A stretch of 64,000 nucleotides of DNA, from the NCBI GenBank assembly GCA_900318335.1, contig ONKF01000008.1, positions 62,001-126,000 of the forward strand, read 5' to 3'. The position numbers were made by a program, and so were the translations under genes. Shown in pieces: positions 18,236-27,232 of the stretch (position 1 is its first letter; the number at the start of each line of letters is the position of its first letter). The stretch is from an uncultured Prevotellaceae bacterium (GTDB taxonomy: Bacteria; Bacteroidota; Bacteroidia; Bacteroidales; Muribaculaceae). The notes below the pieces were generated by a model. It searched no databases. It saw nothing but the letters and a program-made list of their open reading frames with translations, and was not told the DNA's origin.

Positions 18236-18271
18236 CGGCATCAATCAGTAACACCCTATTTTCGTTTCGAT

Positions 18272-19036
18272 ATGACCAAGGAACAACGACATGAGATGAT
18301 AATCGAGGAGCTCATCAAGCATGGTTCAGTATTGGTGTCCGACCTGGTGACCATGCTCGACGTGTCGGCCGTGACGGTGCGCAAGGACCTCACCGAGCTC
18401 GAGAAAGGCGACAAGCTTTACCGCAGCCATGGCAAGGCGGTGCTCATCAATCCCTACATCAACAACCGTTCGGTCAATGTCAAAGAGAAACTCGCCACCG
18501 ACGAGAAACACGCCATCGGCCGTGAGGCGGCCCGCCTCATCACGCGCGATGACAGCATCGTCATCGCATCGGGAACGACGGTTCATGCCCTGGCCCGCAA
18601 CATCCAGCCGATTCATCGCCTGACCGTCGTGTCGGCCTCACTGGCAGTTAGCAATATCCTGTCCCAGCACGAGAACATCGACATCATGCAGTTGGGCGGC
18701 ATGTTGAGGCACAGCAGCCTGTCGGTGGTCGGCGAGTATGCCTCGCTCATCCTGGAGCGGTGCTCATTCAGCAAGCTCTACCTGGGCGTGGACGGCATCG
18801 ACTTTGAGTTTGGCATCACGACAACCGATATGCGCGAGGCGGCTCTCAACCAGAAGATGATGGCGGCAGCCCAGAAGACCATCGTCCTTGCCGACAGCAG
18901 CAAGTTCGGACGGCGGGGCTTCGCCAAGATTGCTGACATCGATGCGGTGGACATCATCGTCACCGATGCCGGTATCTCACCTAAACTCGTTAAGAAAGTC
19001 GAGGATCTGGGTATCGAACTCATTATCGCCCAATAA
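18272..19036 (+). CDS. glpR: DeoR-family transcriptional regulator, probable GlpR
   Basis: A 254-residue repressor. Residues 1-55 form the DeoR winged HTH (RHEMIIEELIKHGSVLVSDLVTMLDVSAVTVRKDLTELE). The rest is the sugar-phosphate-sensing domain with IASGTTVHALARN and MQLGGMLRHSSLSVVG, ending near ADSSKFGRRGFAKIADIDAVDIIVTD. In this family phosphorylated sugars or G3P release the repressor. Divergence from glpA makes it the likely glp repressor. Start 18272 is chosen because the promoter -7 box overlaps the longer frame. Confidence 0.88.
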   Translation: MTKEQRHEMIIEELIKHGSVLVSDLVTMLDVSAVTVRKDLTELEKGDKLYRSHGKAVLINPYINNRSVNVKEKLATDEKHAIGREAARLITRDDSIVIASGTTVHALARNIQPIHRLTVVSASLAVSNILSQHENIDIMQLGGMLRHSSLSVVGEYASLILERCSFSKLYLGVDGIDFEFGITTTDMREAALNQKMMAAAQKTIVLADSSKFGRRGFAKIADIDAVDIIVTDAGISPKLVKKVEDLGIELIIAQ

Positions 19037-19092
19037 CCATCCCACCCTAATAAGAAGTACAACAGACACAAAGGCATCCGCTCCTTATAAAA

Positions 19093-19158
19093 TAAAGACC
19101 ACCGCAACAACCCGAAACAACTCATTATTTGTTGTTCAAGTTGTTGTGGTGGTCTTTA
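19093..19158 (+). terminator. terminator after glpR, CAACA-rich hairpin
   Basis: The stem TAAAGACCACCGCAACAA pairs with its complement over 18 positions (one G-U), with a second AACAAC/GTTGTT stem inside. The CAACA-rich arms resemble those at 48239-48319. Confidence 0.75.
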
Positions 19159-19305
19159 ATTGCTGATGCATGCTGGAAGACGTTTGGAAAAAGCCGTTTG
19201 GAAAAGGGAAAACTAATATTTTTAGTTTTATTAACTAAAATAATTTGTTTTATAACTAAATGATTTAGTTAATTTGCGTCGTAAAACTCAAAAAAGGCTT
19301 GAAAA

Positions 19306-19674
19306 ATGAAACAGTTAACTCAAAAAGAAGAGGAAATCATGGAGCGGATGTGGGATCATGGCCCCATGCTCGTGCGCGAGTTGCAAGCCTGCTATGACGA
19401 GCCCCGCCCCCATGTGAATACCCTTGCTACATTGATGAAGATACTGGAGGAAAAGGGTTTCCTGAGTCACAAGGCCATTACTGCCCGCTGTTTCCAGTAT
19501 TATGCCAGCATCAGCCGCGAAGATTACCGCGGCGGCTCGTTGGAGGGCGTGGTGAACAAGTTCTTCGGCAAATCCTACCTGAGTGCCGTCTCGGCACTTG
19601 TCAAGAGTGAAAAGGTCAGCATCGAGGACCTGAAGGAACTCATCCGTGAAGTGGAAGAAAACAACCAACAGTAA
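19306..19674 (+). CDS. BlaI/MecI/CopY family transcriptional repressor
   Basis: A 122-residue winged-helix repressor. MKQLTQKEEEIMERMWDHGPMLVRELQACY and HVNTLATLMKILEEKGFLSHK match the Penicillinase_R HTH, and the C-terminal helices serve dimerisation. Such repressors are inactivated by the partner membrane protease encoded just downstream (15-bp gap). In Bacteroidetes these pairs are common and usually not linked to beta-lactamase; the target genes here are unknown. The preceding AT-rich stretch contains repeated TTTAGTT/AACTAAA segments that could be its operator. Confidence 0.9.
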   Translation: MKQLTQKEEEIMERMWDHGPMLVRELQACYDEPRPHVNTLATLMKILEEKGFLSHKAITARCFQYYASISREDYRGGSLEGVVNKFFGKSYLSAVSALVKSEKVSIEDLKELIREVEENNQQ

Positions 19675-19689
19675 AAACCCTCAACCGCC

Positions 19690-21078
19690 ATGTTATTCAT
19701 CTATCAAATCAAAGTGGGCCTCTGCCTCATCGCCTTCTACCTGTTGTGGAAGCTGCTGCTCAGCCGTGAGACTTTCCACCGGTTCAACCGCGTGGCGTTG
19801 CTTGTGGTCATGGTTCTCGCACTGGTGCTGCCGTGGATTCGCCTCTCGCTGGATGCCACCGTTCAGGTGGCCAAACCGATGGTGGTGCTTGAGGACCTGC
19901 TTGTGACGCCTGGTGGTGCAGCTGCAGCCCAGCAGACATCCTTGTCGTGGAGTGTTATGGATTTCGCCACACTGGCCTATTTCATTGGGGTAGCTATGGC
20001 GTTAGCGTGGTTCTTGCATAGCCATTGGAGCCTGCACCGGCTGTTGAAACAGGGTCGCCGCGAGTCGCTGCCTGGTGGCATCACGCTGCATGTTGTTCCT
20101 GGCGACCAGTCGCCGTTCAGCTACTTCAAGCACATTGTCATCAGCGAGCAGGACTATCGTGACAACCCGAACGAAATCCTTACCCATGAGCAGGCCCACA
20201 TCGGCCTGCGGCATTCCTGGGATGTATTGTTCATGAGTGTGGTGACGCTGTTCCAGTGGTGGAATCCTGCCGCCTGGCTCCTGGGCCGTGAGTTGCGGTT
20301 AGTGCATGAGTATGAGGCCGATGAGGCCGTTCTTAACCAAGGCATTAATGCCAAGCAGTACCAGTTGCTGCTGATTAGAAAGTCCGTCGGGGACAAGCTA
20401 TTCTCGATGGCGAATAACTTCAATTATCAATCTCTCAAAAAACGTATCCGTATGATGTCGATGAACAAAAGCAGCCGATGGAATAGGTTGCGTGCGCTGG
20501 CTGTGGTGCCCGTGATCGCATTGGCGCTGTTGGCCTTTGCCAACAACAAGAGTGTAGCAGCAGTAGTGACGGCGAGTGTTCAGCAGGATCGCGCTGTCCA
20601 GTCCGAAATGCAGTCGCCCGAGCCCGTCCAGGTCGAGGCCGCTACCCAGCCTGTTGAGGCTGAGGCCGCTCCCCAGGCTGATGATGTGAAAACTGAGGTG
20701 AAGGCACCCCAAGAGACTGATCCCCAGCCTAAAAAGATTTATAGATCTGTCGAGCAGATGCCCATGTTCCCTGGTGGCGAGTACGCACTGATGAAACACC
20801 TGCAAGCAAACATCAAATATCCGCCCGAGGCCGCAAAGAACAATATTGAAGGCCGTGTAATTGTTCAGTTTGTTATTGACGAGACAGGTCAAGTGGGAGA
20901 AGTCAAGATTGTACGACCAGTTAGTGAGGAACTTGATGCCGAGGCCGTTCGTGTGGTTAAGGCCTTGCCTAAGTTTGAACCTGGTCGCCAGGACGGTGAA
21001 GCCGTATCAGTGTGGTACACCTTGCCCGTCATGTTCAAAGTCCAAGGTGACCCGAAACCCGTACCCGTCACTGAGTAA
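19690..21078 (+). CDS. M56-family (BlaR1/MecR1-like) membrane protease fused to TonB C-terminal domain
   Basis: A 462-residue protein with N-terminal membrane helices (about 5-25, 35-55, 90-110). The zinc-protease motif HEQAH is at His166-Glu167-His170, as in BlaR1/MecR1 sensors. After another helix near residue 275 comes a Pro/Glu/Ala-rich linker. The last 90 residues form a TonB_C domain (MFPGGEYALMKHLQANIKYPP ... VWYTLPVMFKV). It probably degrades or activates the BlaI-type repressor upstream on an envelope signal. The TonB-like end may touch outer-membrane receptors or the cell wall; this part is inference. Confidence 0.9.
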   Translation: MLFIYQIKVGLCLIAFYLLWKLLLSRETFHRFNRVALLVVMVLALVLPWIRLSLDATVQVAKPMVVLEDLLVTPGGAAAAQQTSLSWSVMDFATLAYFIGVAMALAWFLHSHWSLHRLLKQGRRESLPGGITLHVVPGDQSPFSYFKHIVISEQDYRDNPNEILTHEQAHIGLRHSWDVLFMSVVTLFQWWNPAAWLLGRELRLVHEYEADEAVLNQGINAKQYQLLLIRKSVGDKLFSMANNFNYQSLKKRIRMMSMNKSSRWNRLRALAVVPVIALALLAFANNKSVAAVVTASVQQDRAVQSEMQSPEPVQVEAATQPVEAEAAPQADDVKTEVKAPQETDPQPKKIYRSVEQMPMFPGGEYALMKHLQANIKYPPEAAKNNIEGRVIVQFVIDETGQVGEVKIVRPVSEELDAEAVRVVKALPKFEPGRQDGEAVSVWYTLPVMFKVQGDPKPVPVTE

Positions 21079-21100
21079 CGCAAATTTCAATACTTAGGTA

Positions 21101-21155
21101 CATAAAGAGGCGTGAGTTTGATGAAATCCAATCATCAAACTCACGCCTCTTTATG
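21101..21155. terminator. bidirectional terminator between convergent genes
   Basis: A perfect 24-bp stem (21101-21124 with 21132-21155) has a 7-nt loop. Its core is AGAGGCGTGAG/CTCACGCCTCT. It separates the M56 gene from apbE. Confidence 0.85.
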
Positions 21156-21163
21156 ATTCTCGT

Positions 21164-22168
21164 CTATTGGATTTTATCGGCAAAGGCCTTGTTACTCCAG
21201 ACGATGAGGTTGCCACTGATCGTGTCGGCCGTAATGGTCATCACGCCCAAGTCCCGGCGCGGCTGCATCATCGCGCGGGTGGCGCTGTCACCCATCACCA
21301 TGCAGGCTGTGGCCCACGCGTCGGCACTCATGCAGTCGGGGGCGACGACCGTAACACTCAACAGGGTCCCTACCCTGCTGTCACCCGTGTGAGGGTCAAC
21401 AATGTGTGAAATTTTGCTGCCACCCTGTTCCCGCCACTTGCGGTAATTGCCACTGGTCGCCACAGCGCCGCTATCGAGTGCGAGCGTCAATGCGCTATCG
21501 TGGATCACCTCGTCGGTCTCGCTCGTGGGCATATCGACCGACACCTGCCATGCCGTGCCGCGCTTGTTCATGCCGCTGGCCACGACTTCACCACCTATCT
21601 CTACCAACCAGTTGCGGGCGCCGTTGCGGGTGAGCATGCGCCCGATTTCGTCACAGGCCATCCCCTTGGCAATAGAACTGAAGTCAAGCATCACCCTGGG
21701 GTCTTGCTTGACGAGCGTGTCGCCACGGAGGGCGATCTTGCCCATACCGACAAACGCGAGAATGCTGTCCAGCTGCACTCGGGTCGGCATTGTCCCGCTC
21801 TTGTAGCCAAATCCCCAGGCGTTGACAAGCGGCATCACCGTGGGGTCGAACGCGCCTCCGCTCTCGCGGTTCACAACCAGGGAGGCCTCAATCAGCCGCT
21901 TGATGTAAGCGTCAACACGGGTCGAGGTGTTCTCGTTGAGCGACGAGATGAGCGACGCCTTGTTATAGGGCGACACACTCATGTCAATGTTATTGAAAAG
22001 GAACTGGATGCTATCGTTCAAATCATGGTCGGCCTGGTAAGTGATATGATACTCGGTCGTCCATACCACACCCTCGTTGGTATAAAAACGCTGACGGCCG
22101 CGGGCAACAAACATCATTACCACCGCGACCGCAAGAGCCACCAGCACAAAGGCATACCGCTTGGTCAT
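21164..22168 (-). CDS. apbE: FAD:protein FMN transferase (ApbE family)
   Basis: A 334-residue protein from the ATG at 22168, with one N-terminal membrane helix (MTKRYAFVLVALAVAVVMMFV) that anchors it facing the periplasm. It covalently attaches FMN to threonines of Na+-pumping NQR and RNF subunits. Motifs: VNRESGGAFDPTVMPLVNAWGFG, LDFSSIAKGMACDEIG, GARNWLVEIGGEVVASG and SHIVDPHTGD. An earlier start would add 26 residues that overlap the end of the beta-barrel gene upstream. It is the last gene of a three-gene minus-strand group. Substrate genes are not in this window. Confidence 0.93.
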   Translation of the reverse strand: MTKRYAFVLVALAVAVVMMFVARGRQRFYTNEGVVWTTEYHITYQADHDLNDSIQFLFNNIDMSVSPYNKASLISSLNENTSTRVDAYIKRLIEASLVVNRESGGAFDPTVMPLVNAWGFGYKSGTMPTRVQLDSILAFVGMGKIALRGDTLVKQDPRVMLDFSSIAKGMACDEIGRMLTRNGARNWLVEIGGEVVASGMNKRGTAWQVSVDMPTSETDEVIHDSALTLALDSGAVATSGNYRKWREQGGSKISHIVDPHTGDSRVGTLLSVTVVAPDCMSADAWATACMVMGDSATRAMMQPRRDLGVMTITADTISGNLIVWSNKAFADKIQ

Positions 22169-22209
22169 ACTTTTCACTGAAAGGAGTAAGTTCTGAACAG
22201 AATTGGGTT

Positions 22210-22836
22210 CTATCGCTTCAGGAACCAGGTGACGCTGAAATACCAAGTGCGGTTCTTAGCGACATTGTCGTCAAGAATCTTGGTATGGAACGACTGACCA
22301 ATGCTGAAGTTGTAACCTCCCCTGATCTGAACACGTTCCATCAGCTCGATACCCGCACCCATGTCCAGATAGACGTTGACGGGAGGATAGCTGTTAAGCG
22401 ACTTGTGGTTGCCATAAGCCAGGAAAGAGAATTGAGGACCCACATAAATCATGGGCATGATGGTATTCTCCAAGCCCTCCAGGCGACGCCACTTGAGTTT
22501 GAGGTGAAGGGGCACATCGATGTAGTGCATCGACACGGTCTCGTTGCCGTAACCCAAAGAACTCCAAGCGGTACGGTCACCGTAATTGACCTTGCCCTGC
22601 TTGAGTGAGTAGAGCACCGAGCCGTCAACACCGAAGCCGACGCCACTAAAGTTCATCTCGCCTGTCACACCCACTTGCGGACCCCACATGGTCTTGCTGG
22701 GCATGATGTCATGCTGCTTGAAGTGTACATTGTTGATGTTGGCACCCGCAGTGATACCCCAGCGGGAGGACGTCTGGGCCATTGTGGCCGCTGCAGTGAG
22801 CACGAGGGCTGCAATCAGTAAGGATATTCTCTTCAT
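22210..22836 (-). CDS. outer-membrane beta-barrel protein (PorT-like)
   Basis: A 208-residue protein with signal peptide (MKRISLLIAALVLTAAATMAQ). The mature part begins RWGITAGANINNVHF and shows eight or so amphipathic strands typical of the outer-membrane beta-barrel (OMP_b-brl) family. It ends RTWYFSVTWFLKR. Function is unknown; relatives are small barrels or T9SS-type accessory proteins. It sits directly before apbE (42 bp) and after a second small barrel, so the three may be co-transcribed. The longer frame from 22872 would place 12 odd residues before the signal peptide and is rejected. Confidence 0.85.
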   Translation of the reverse strand: MKRISLLIAALVLTAAATMAQTSSRWGITAGANINNVHFKQHDIMPSKTMWGPQVGVTGEMNFSGVGFGVDGSVLYSLKQGKVNYGDRTAWSSLGYGNETVSMHYIDVPLHLKLKWRRLEGLENTIMPMIYVGPQFSFLAYGNHKSLNSYPPVNVYLDMGAGIELMERVQIRGGYNFSIGQSFHTKILDDNVAKNRTWYFSVTWFLKR

Positions 22837-22912
22837 TATATTATTATTGTCTTTTTTAGAATAATGCCGCAAAATTACAAATAATTCCTAACATGAGCCT
22901 GATTCATCGGCA

Positions 22913-23512
22913 CTAAAACAGTAATGCGGCACTCAATGTCCAGTAGCGGTCCTTGCCGTTCACCTGCTCGCCGTTATAGTCCTGTCCGATTACCTTCATG
23001 GCCTTGGACATGCCGATGCCATAGGTCGCCGTCACTCGCAGCCGGTTGAACAGGTCCACACCGCCGCCCACGTCCCACGACATGTAGGTCTTGCGGTTCT
23101 TGTAGTATTCGTTACCGTTGTCACTGAACAAGAACGAGAAGCAGGGTCCCGTAAACACCAGTGGAGCCACCACCCTGTCTATCGAGGGCAATGACAAGCG
23201 GTAGCGGGCATAAACGGGAACATCGATATAATCACGCTTGTAGATGCGTTCATTATCAGTCAAGCGGTTGTTGCGGTGGGTGTACATTGCCGACACCTCA
23301 AATCCAAGTCCCGCAACAGGTATGTTCACGTCGAGCAGCAAGCCAGCAGTCCACCCTATACGGTTATCACTGTCAATCACCTCGCGCTCAAACTTGAGTT
23401 TACCCAGGGAAAGACCGCCACGCACGCCCAGTCTCACCTGAGCTGCCATGGGCTGTGACGCCACCATCACCATGATAGCGGCAAGCATCGAATACAGAAC
23501 TGTTCTTCTCAT
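22913..23512 (-). CDS. outer-membrane beta-barrel protein (PorT-like)
   Basis: A 199-residue protein with a signal peptide (MRRTVLYSMLAAIMVMVASQPMAAQ), followed by VRLGVRGGLSLGKLKF and repeated amphipathic strands. It ends KDRYWTLSAALLF with the terminal phenylalanine favoured for barrel insertion. It is a distant relative of the downstream barrel gene, from which it is 76 bp away, probably an old tandem duplication. No specific function can be read. Confidence 0.83.
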   Translation of the reverse strand: MRRTVLYSMLAAIMVMVASQPMAAQVRLGVRGGLSLGKLKFEREVIDSDNRIGWTAGLLLDVNIPVAGLGFEVSAMYTHRNNRLTDNERIYKRDYIDVPVYARYRLSLPSIDRVVAPLVFTGPCFSFLFSDNGNEYYKNRKTYMSWDVGGGVDLFNRLRVTATYGIGMSKAMKVIGQDYNGEQVNGKDRYWTLSAALLF

Positions 23513-23598
23513 AACATTCCTCTTGATTATAATTGATTAGCCGTCAAAACTACATATAATTTTTCAATTCCCCGCTACAATTAAGAGTTTTTTAGAAA

Positions 23599-25074
23599 CT
23601 AAAACTGGGAATACAGGAAAGGCTGCACAGTGGCGCTGGCAAACTGCAGCACCAGCTGGATAAGCACCACAAAGATGATGAGTTTCACAACCCACGGTGC
23701 GGCAACAAACCGGTCACGCAGCTTATCCCAAATCCTCCGGGGCACAAAATGCAGGCCGAAGATAATGGCCAGCATGAGGCACCAGGTGAAGCGGCGCTCC
23801 AGGAATACGGGCAGATAGGCCCACTCAAAGTCGGTAAAGATGCGACTGATCACCTGGCCGGCCGCCTGGAACGTGTTGGCACGGAAAAACACCCATAACA
23901 ACGCCACGAGGCCAAAGGTCATCAGCCACGAGACAAAACGCGTGAACGGCGTGCTCGAGATACGGTCAAGCCAGGGTTTGCACAGCTTGTGGACACACAG
24001 GGCGATGCCATGGCCCGCGCCCCACACGACAAACGTCCATGCGGCACCGTGCCACAGGCCTCCCAGCAACATGGTCACCATCAGGTTGAAATAACGGCGC
24101 ACCTCGCCCTTGCGGTTACCACCCAAGGGGATGTACACATAGTCGCGCAGCCACAGGGACAGCGTGATGTGCCAGCGGCGCCAGAACTCTGTCACGTTCA
24201 ACGAGCGGTAGGGGTAATCGAAGTTGATGCCCAAGTCAAACCCCATGATGCTGCCCAAGCCTATCGCCATGTCGCTGTAACCCGAGAAGTCACAGTAGAT
24301 CTGCATCGTGTAGCCCAGCACCGCCATCAACAACTCAAAGCCAGTATAACCCGTCGGGTTGCCAAAGGCGATGTTGTTATATTGAGCGATATAGTCGGCA
24401 AAGACGGCCTTCTTCAAGATTCCCAGCATCACGAGCCACAGGCCGCCATAAATCATCTCGCGCGTCGCGGGCTTGTTTTCCTGCACCTGGGGCATGAAGT
24501 CCTTGGCACGCACGATGGGACCCGCCACCAGGCAGGGGAAATAGGACAAGAAGAAGAGGTAGTCAATATAGTCATCCACGGGCTGTATCTTGCCCTTATA
24601 CACATCCACGACATAACTGATGGTGCGGAATGTGTAGAACGAGATACCCACTGGCAATATCAGGTCCAACGGCTGGAAATTGCCGCCGATGAGGGCTTCG
24701 AGATTGGACATCACGAAGTTGCTGTACTTGAAGAACAACAGAACGCTCAACGACAGCACGAGCGACACGGTGAGAGCGATGCGCCGCTCGGTACGGTTCT
24801 TGCTTGACTCAATGAATTGTGCCACCCACCAGTCGATAAACGAGGTCGCCACCAGCAACAGGAAGAACAGGCCGCTCGACTTGTAGAAGAAGAACAGGCT
24901 GAAGGCGATGACAAACACCATCATCTTTGTCCGCTTGGACTTGATGAGGGCATAGATGGGCAGGAACACGAGGAACAATACCCAGAACAGGCCGCTGGTG
25001 AACAACATGGGCTCATCGCGGTTGAATGTCAACAGCGACAGTGCCTGGTCGATATCTATCAGGTTCAGAATCAT
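23599..25074 (-). CDS. MBOAT-family O-acyltransferase (AlgI/DltB-like)
   Basis: A 491-residue polytopic membrane protein. The MBOAT signature is clear: FWRRWHITLSLWLRDYVYIP with LGGNRKG, then MLLGGLWHGAAWTFVVWGAGHG containing the invariant histidine (LWHGAAW). These proteins bring acyl groups across the inner membrane to O-acylate polymers outside the cytoplasm. It starts 4 bp after the stop of the SGNH-hydrolase gene, so the two are co-translated; such MBOAT/SGNH pairs act together in alginate, peptidoglycan and polysaccharide O-acetylation. The polymer here is unknown. Confidence 0.92.
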   Translation of the reverse strand: MILNLIDIDQALSLLTFNRDEPMLFTSGLFWVLFLVFLPIYALIKSKRTKMMVFVIAFSLFFFYKSSGLFFLLLVATSFIDWWVAQFIESSKNRTERRIALTVSLVLSLSVLLFFKYSNFVMSNLEALIGGNFQPLDLILPVGISFYTFRTISYVVDVYKGKIQPVDDYIDYLFFLSYFPCLVAGPIVRAKDFMPQVQENKPATREMIYGGLWLVMLGILKKAVFADYIAQYNNIAFGNPTGYTGFELLMAVLGYTMQIYCDFSGYSDMAIGLGSIMGFDLGINFDYPYRSLNVTEFWRRWHITLSLWLRDYVYIPLGGNRKGEVRRYFNLMVTMLLGGLWHGAAWTFVVWGAGHGIALCVHKLCKPWLDRISSTPFTRFVSWLMTFGLVALLWVFFRANTFQAAGQVISRIFTDFEWAYLPVFLERRFTWCLMLAIIFGLHFVPRRIWDKLRDRFVAAPWVVKLIIFVVLIQLVLQFASATVQPFLYSQF

Positions 25075-25078
25075 GGCA

Positions 25079-25882
25079 TCAGACTGGAGGTTGATAGACT
25101 ACAATGCGGTCAGCACGGCTGATGTTCTCGCCAGGATAGTCGAGACGGATGGGATAGGCGCCATTGGTACCCATCCACTTAATCACACGGTCCATCCACA
25201 AGTGGGCCGACGCACGCGTGGGATGCGCACCGTCACGGCTGCGGGTAAACTTGTCGTTGGCGCTATAGTAGAAACACCCTTCATCAAGCTCTTGCTTCAA
25301 CAGGTCGTTGATGCCCGTGTCCTCGTCCCAGTTGGGCGGCCCAATCCACAGATAGGGGATGTCACCGATCTCGGCAAGCATCTTCTTGAGGTGGGGACGG
25401 CGGGCTGTCTTGATATTGGGGACATATAGCTCGTTAGCGCCCAAGCACACCATGATGTAGTTGGGGTGATATTCGTTGATGAGTTTGGTCAGGCGGGCCG
25501 TCTCTCCCCAGCACAGGGTTGAGCTGCTGTACCAGATGACCTCGATGAGCTTGTGGCCATTCTTTTTGCTATAGGCGGCAAGGCGTTCGCCCAGACCCTC
25601 CAGCATCGAGTCACCGATGAACAAGATGGTCTTAGCGGTCGTGTCCATCGGGGCACGCCACCCCTCGGGATGATGGCCATTGGGCAAACGGCCGTCAGCG
25701 CCAACGCTATCGGTCTTCACTGGTTTCTTGTCAGCATCCGAGCCACTTATCACGCGGCCAAACGGGGAAGTCTTCAATTCCATTCCACCCAAACGAATGC
25801 CGTCGGGCCAAAACGACAGGACGGCAAAAATCGCAAATGCGGTGGCTAACAGGGCCCATAAGCCCCAATAAGGATTCTTCAT
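25079..25882 (-). CDS. SGNH/GDSL-family periplasmic O-acyl transferase or esterase
   Basis: A 267-residue protein with an N-terminal membrane helix (about residues 5-25) and an extracytoplasmic SGNH domain. Block I is LFIGDSMLEGLGERL with the nucleophile serine. MVCLGANELY supplies the Gly/Asn of blocks II/III, and SRDGAHPTRASAHLW holds the catalytic Asp and His. It precedes the MBOAT gene by 4 bp and probably transfers the acyl group exported by that protein to a wall or surface polysaccharide, as AlgJ/AlgX or PatB do. The target polymer is not identified. Confidence 0.87.
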   Translation of the reverse strand: MKNPYWGLWALLATAFAIFAVLSFWPDGIRLGGMELKTSPFGRVISGSDADKKPVKTDSVGADGRLPNGHHPEGWRAPMDTTAKTILFIGDSMLEGLGERLAAYSKKNGHKLIEVIWYSSSTLCWGETARLTKLINEYHPNYIMVCLGANELYVPNIKTARRPHLKKMLAEIGDIPYLWIGPPNWDEDTGINDLLKQELDEGCFYYSANDKFTRSRDGAHPTRASAHLWMDRVIKWMGTNGAYPIRLDYPGENISRADRIVVYQPPV

Positions 25883-25925
25883 TCAGTGTTTCTTAATCGT
25901 AGTGTGCTATTAATGAGAAGAGGAT

Positions 25926-25973
25926 GTGCCATAATTGGCTTTGAGTGGCTATACTTGAGACAAATTATGGCAC
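25926..25973. repeat. inverted repeat between the epimerase and SGNH genes
   Basis: Arms GTGCCATAATT (25926-25936) and AATTATGGCAC (25963-25973) pair perfectly over 11 bp around a 26-nt loop. No T run follows. It may attenuate transcription leaving the murein-peptide genes. Confidence 0.45.
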
Positions 25974-25996
25974 TCCCTCTGGGTCAGTAATTCAGA

Positions 25997-27163
25997 TTAC
26001 TTGAGCAGTTCGATGCCCAGGCCGGGACGGTCGTGCAGGGTGATCTTGCCGTTCTCGACAGTCATGCCCGTGAAGCGGTCGTTGGCGATGAGCAGGTTAC
26101 CGTCCAGGTCGGCGTAATCGACCACGGGCGACAGGTTGGCGGCAGCGGTCACGGCACATGAGGTCTCGGTCATGCAACCGATCATCACCTTCATGTCGAG
26201 GGCACGTGCCAGGGTCACCATCTTGTGGGCCTCGTACAGGCCAGTGCTCTTCATCAGCTTGATGTTGATGCCGTCATACACACCCTTGAACCTGACGATG
26301 TCGGGTAGACGCTGGAAAGCCTCGTCGGCGATGATGGGCAGCGGTGAGCGCTCGCGCAGCCATGCGGTCTCGTCAATCCACGTCTTGTCAAACGGCTGCT
26401 CGACGAAGATGCAGTTGTGCTCCTTGAGCCAGTGGCACATCTCCAGGGCATATTCCTTGTTGTTCCAGCCCTGGTTGCAATCCACGCAGATGGGCACGTC
26501 GGGCATCATCTCGTTGATGATGTTGATAGTCGCCTGGTCCTGGTCCAGACCCATCTTTGCCTTGATGAGCTTGTAGGGACGGGCCTCTTCCACTTTCTGG
26601 CGCACCACCTCGGGGGTGTCGATACCAATGGTAAAGCTGGTGACGGGCGTCTTCTCGGGGTTGTAACCCCAGATTTTATACCAGGGCTGTCCCATGATCT
26701 TGCCCAGCAGGTCATGCAGGGCGATGTCGATACTGGCCTTGGCGGCACGGTTGTTCTCGTCAACCTTGTCCACGTAGTCCAGAATATCCTCGATGCAGAA
26801 GGGGTCCTTGAACTGCTCCAAGTCGAGTTTGTTGAGGAACGTGGTCACGCTCTCGACGCTCTCGCCCAGATAAGGCGGCATTGATGCCTCGCCATAGCCC
26901 GTGATGCCCTCATACTCAAGTTTCACCTGCACGTCGGGGGTAGTGGTGCGGCTGTAACGCGCCAGATTGAACGCGTGGCGCAACTTGAGCTCATAGGGGA
27001 AGAACGACAGCTTGAGTTTGCCGGTCTTGGGCACTTGGTTCACACGGGGAACCGCACGGCGGCGGCCCTTCTTGGTTACACGCTCCACAGCGTCGATCGA
27101 CACAGGCGATGCCGCAGCAATCGCCGTCAGTCCCATTCCTGCAATAAATTTTCTTCGATCCAT
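25997..27163 (-). CDS. L-Ala-D/L-Glu-type dipeptide epimerase (enolase superfamily), exported
   Basis: A 388-residue enzyme of the muconate-lactonising subgroup. Catalytic lysines lie in the KAKMGLD motif on the second strand and near NIKLMKSTG. Metal ligands are visible in CVDCNQGW, FVEQPFD and IIADEAFQ. It should epimerise L-Ala-D-Glu from murein to L-Ala-L-Glu. The N-terminus DRRKFIAGMGLTAIAAASPVS looks like a signal of the twin-arginine type (RRKF), so it probably works outside the cytoplasm, unusual compared with cytoplasmic YcjG of E. coli. It ends the operon with the NlpC/P60 and transglutaminase genes, as in other Bacteroidales murein-peptide loci. Confidence 0.9.
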   Translation of the reverse strand: MDRRKFIAGMGLTAIAAASPVSIDAVERVTKKGRRRAVPRVNQVPKTGKLKLSFFPYELKLRHAFNLARYSRTTTPDVQVKLEYEGITGYGEASMPPYLGESVESVTTFLNKLDLEQFKDPFCIEDILDYVDKVDENNRAAKASIDIALHDLLGKIMGQPWYKIWGYNPEKTPVTSFTIGIDTPEVVRQKVEEARPYKLIKAKMGLDQDQATINIINEMMPDVPICVDCNQGWNNKEYALEMCHWLKEHNCIFVEQPFDKTWIDETAWLRERSPLPIIADEAFQRLPDIVRFKGVYDGINIKLMKSTGLYEAHKMVTLARALDMKVMIGCMTETSCAVTAAANLSPVVDYADLDGNLLIANDRFTGMTVENGKITLHDRPGLGIELLK

Positions 27164-27232
27164 ATATTCTTGATTTTTTAGTTTCCAGGCCCTATTTCCT
27201 AGTTCCTAGATGTTGAATTCCTAATTTCTAAT

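Noticed and set aside
19306-21078. Beta-lactam resistance locus
   Set aside because: BlaI/M56 pair is present, but no beta-lactamase or penicillin-binding protein gene is near and the sensor domain is TonB-like.
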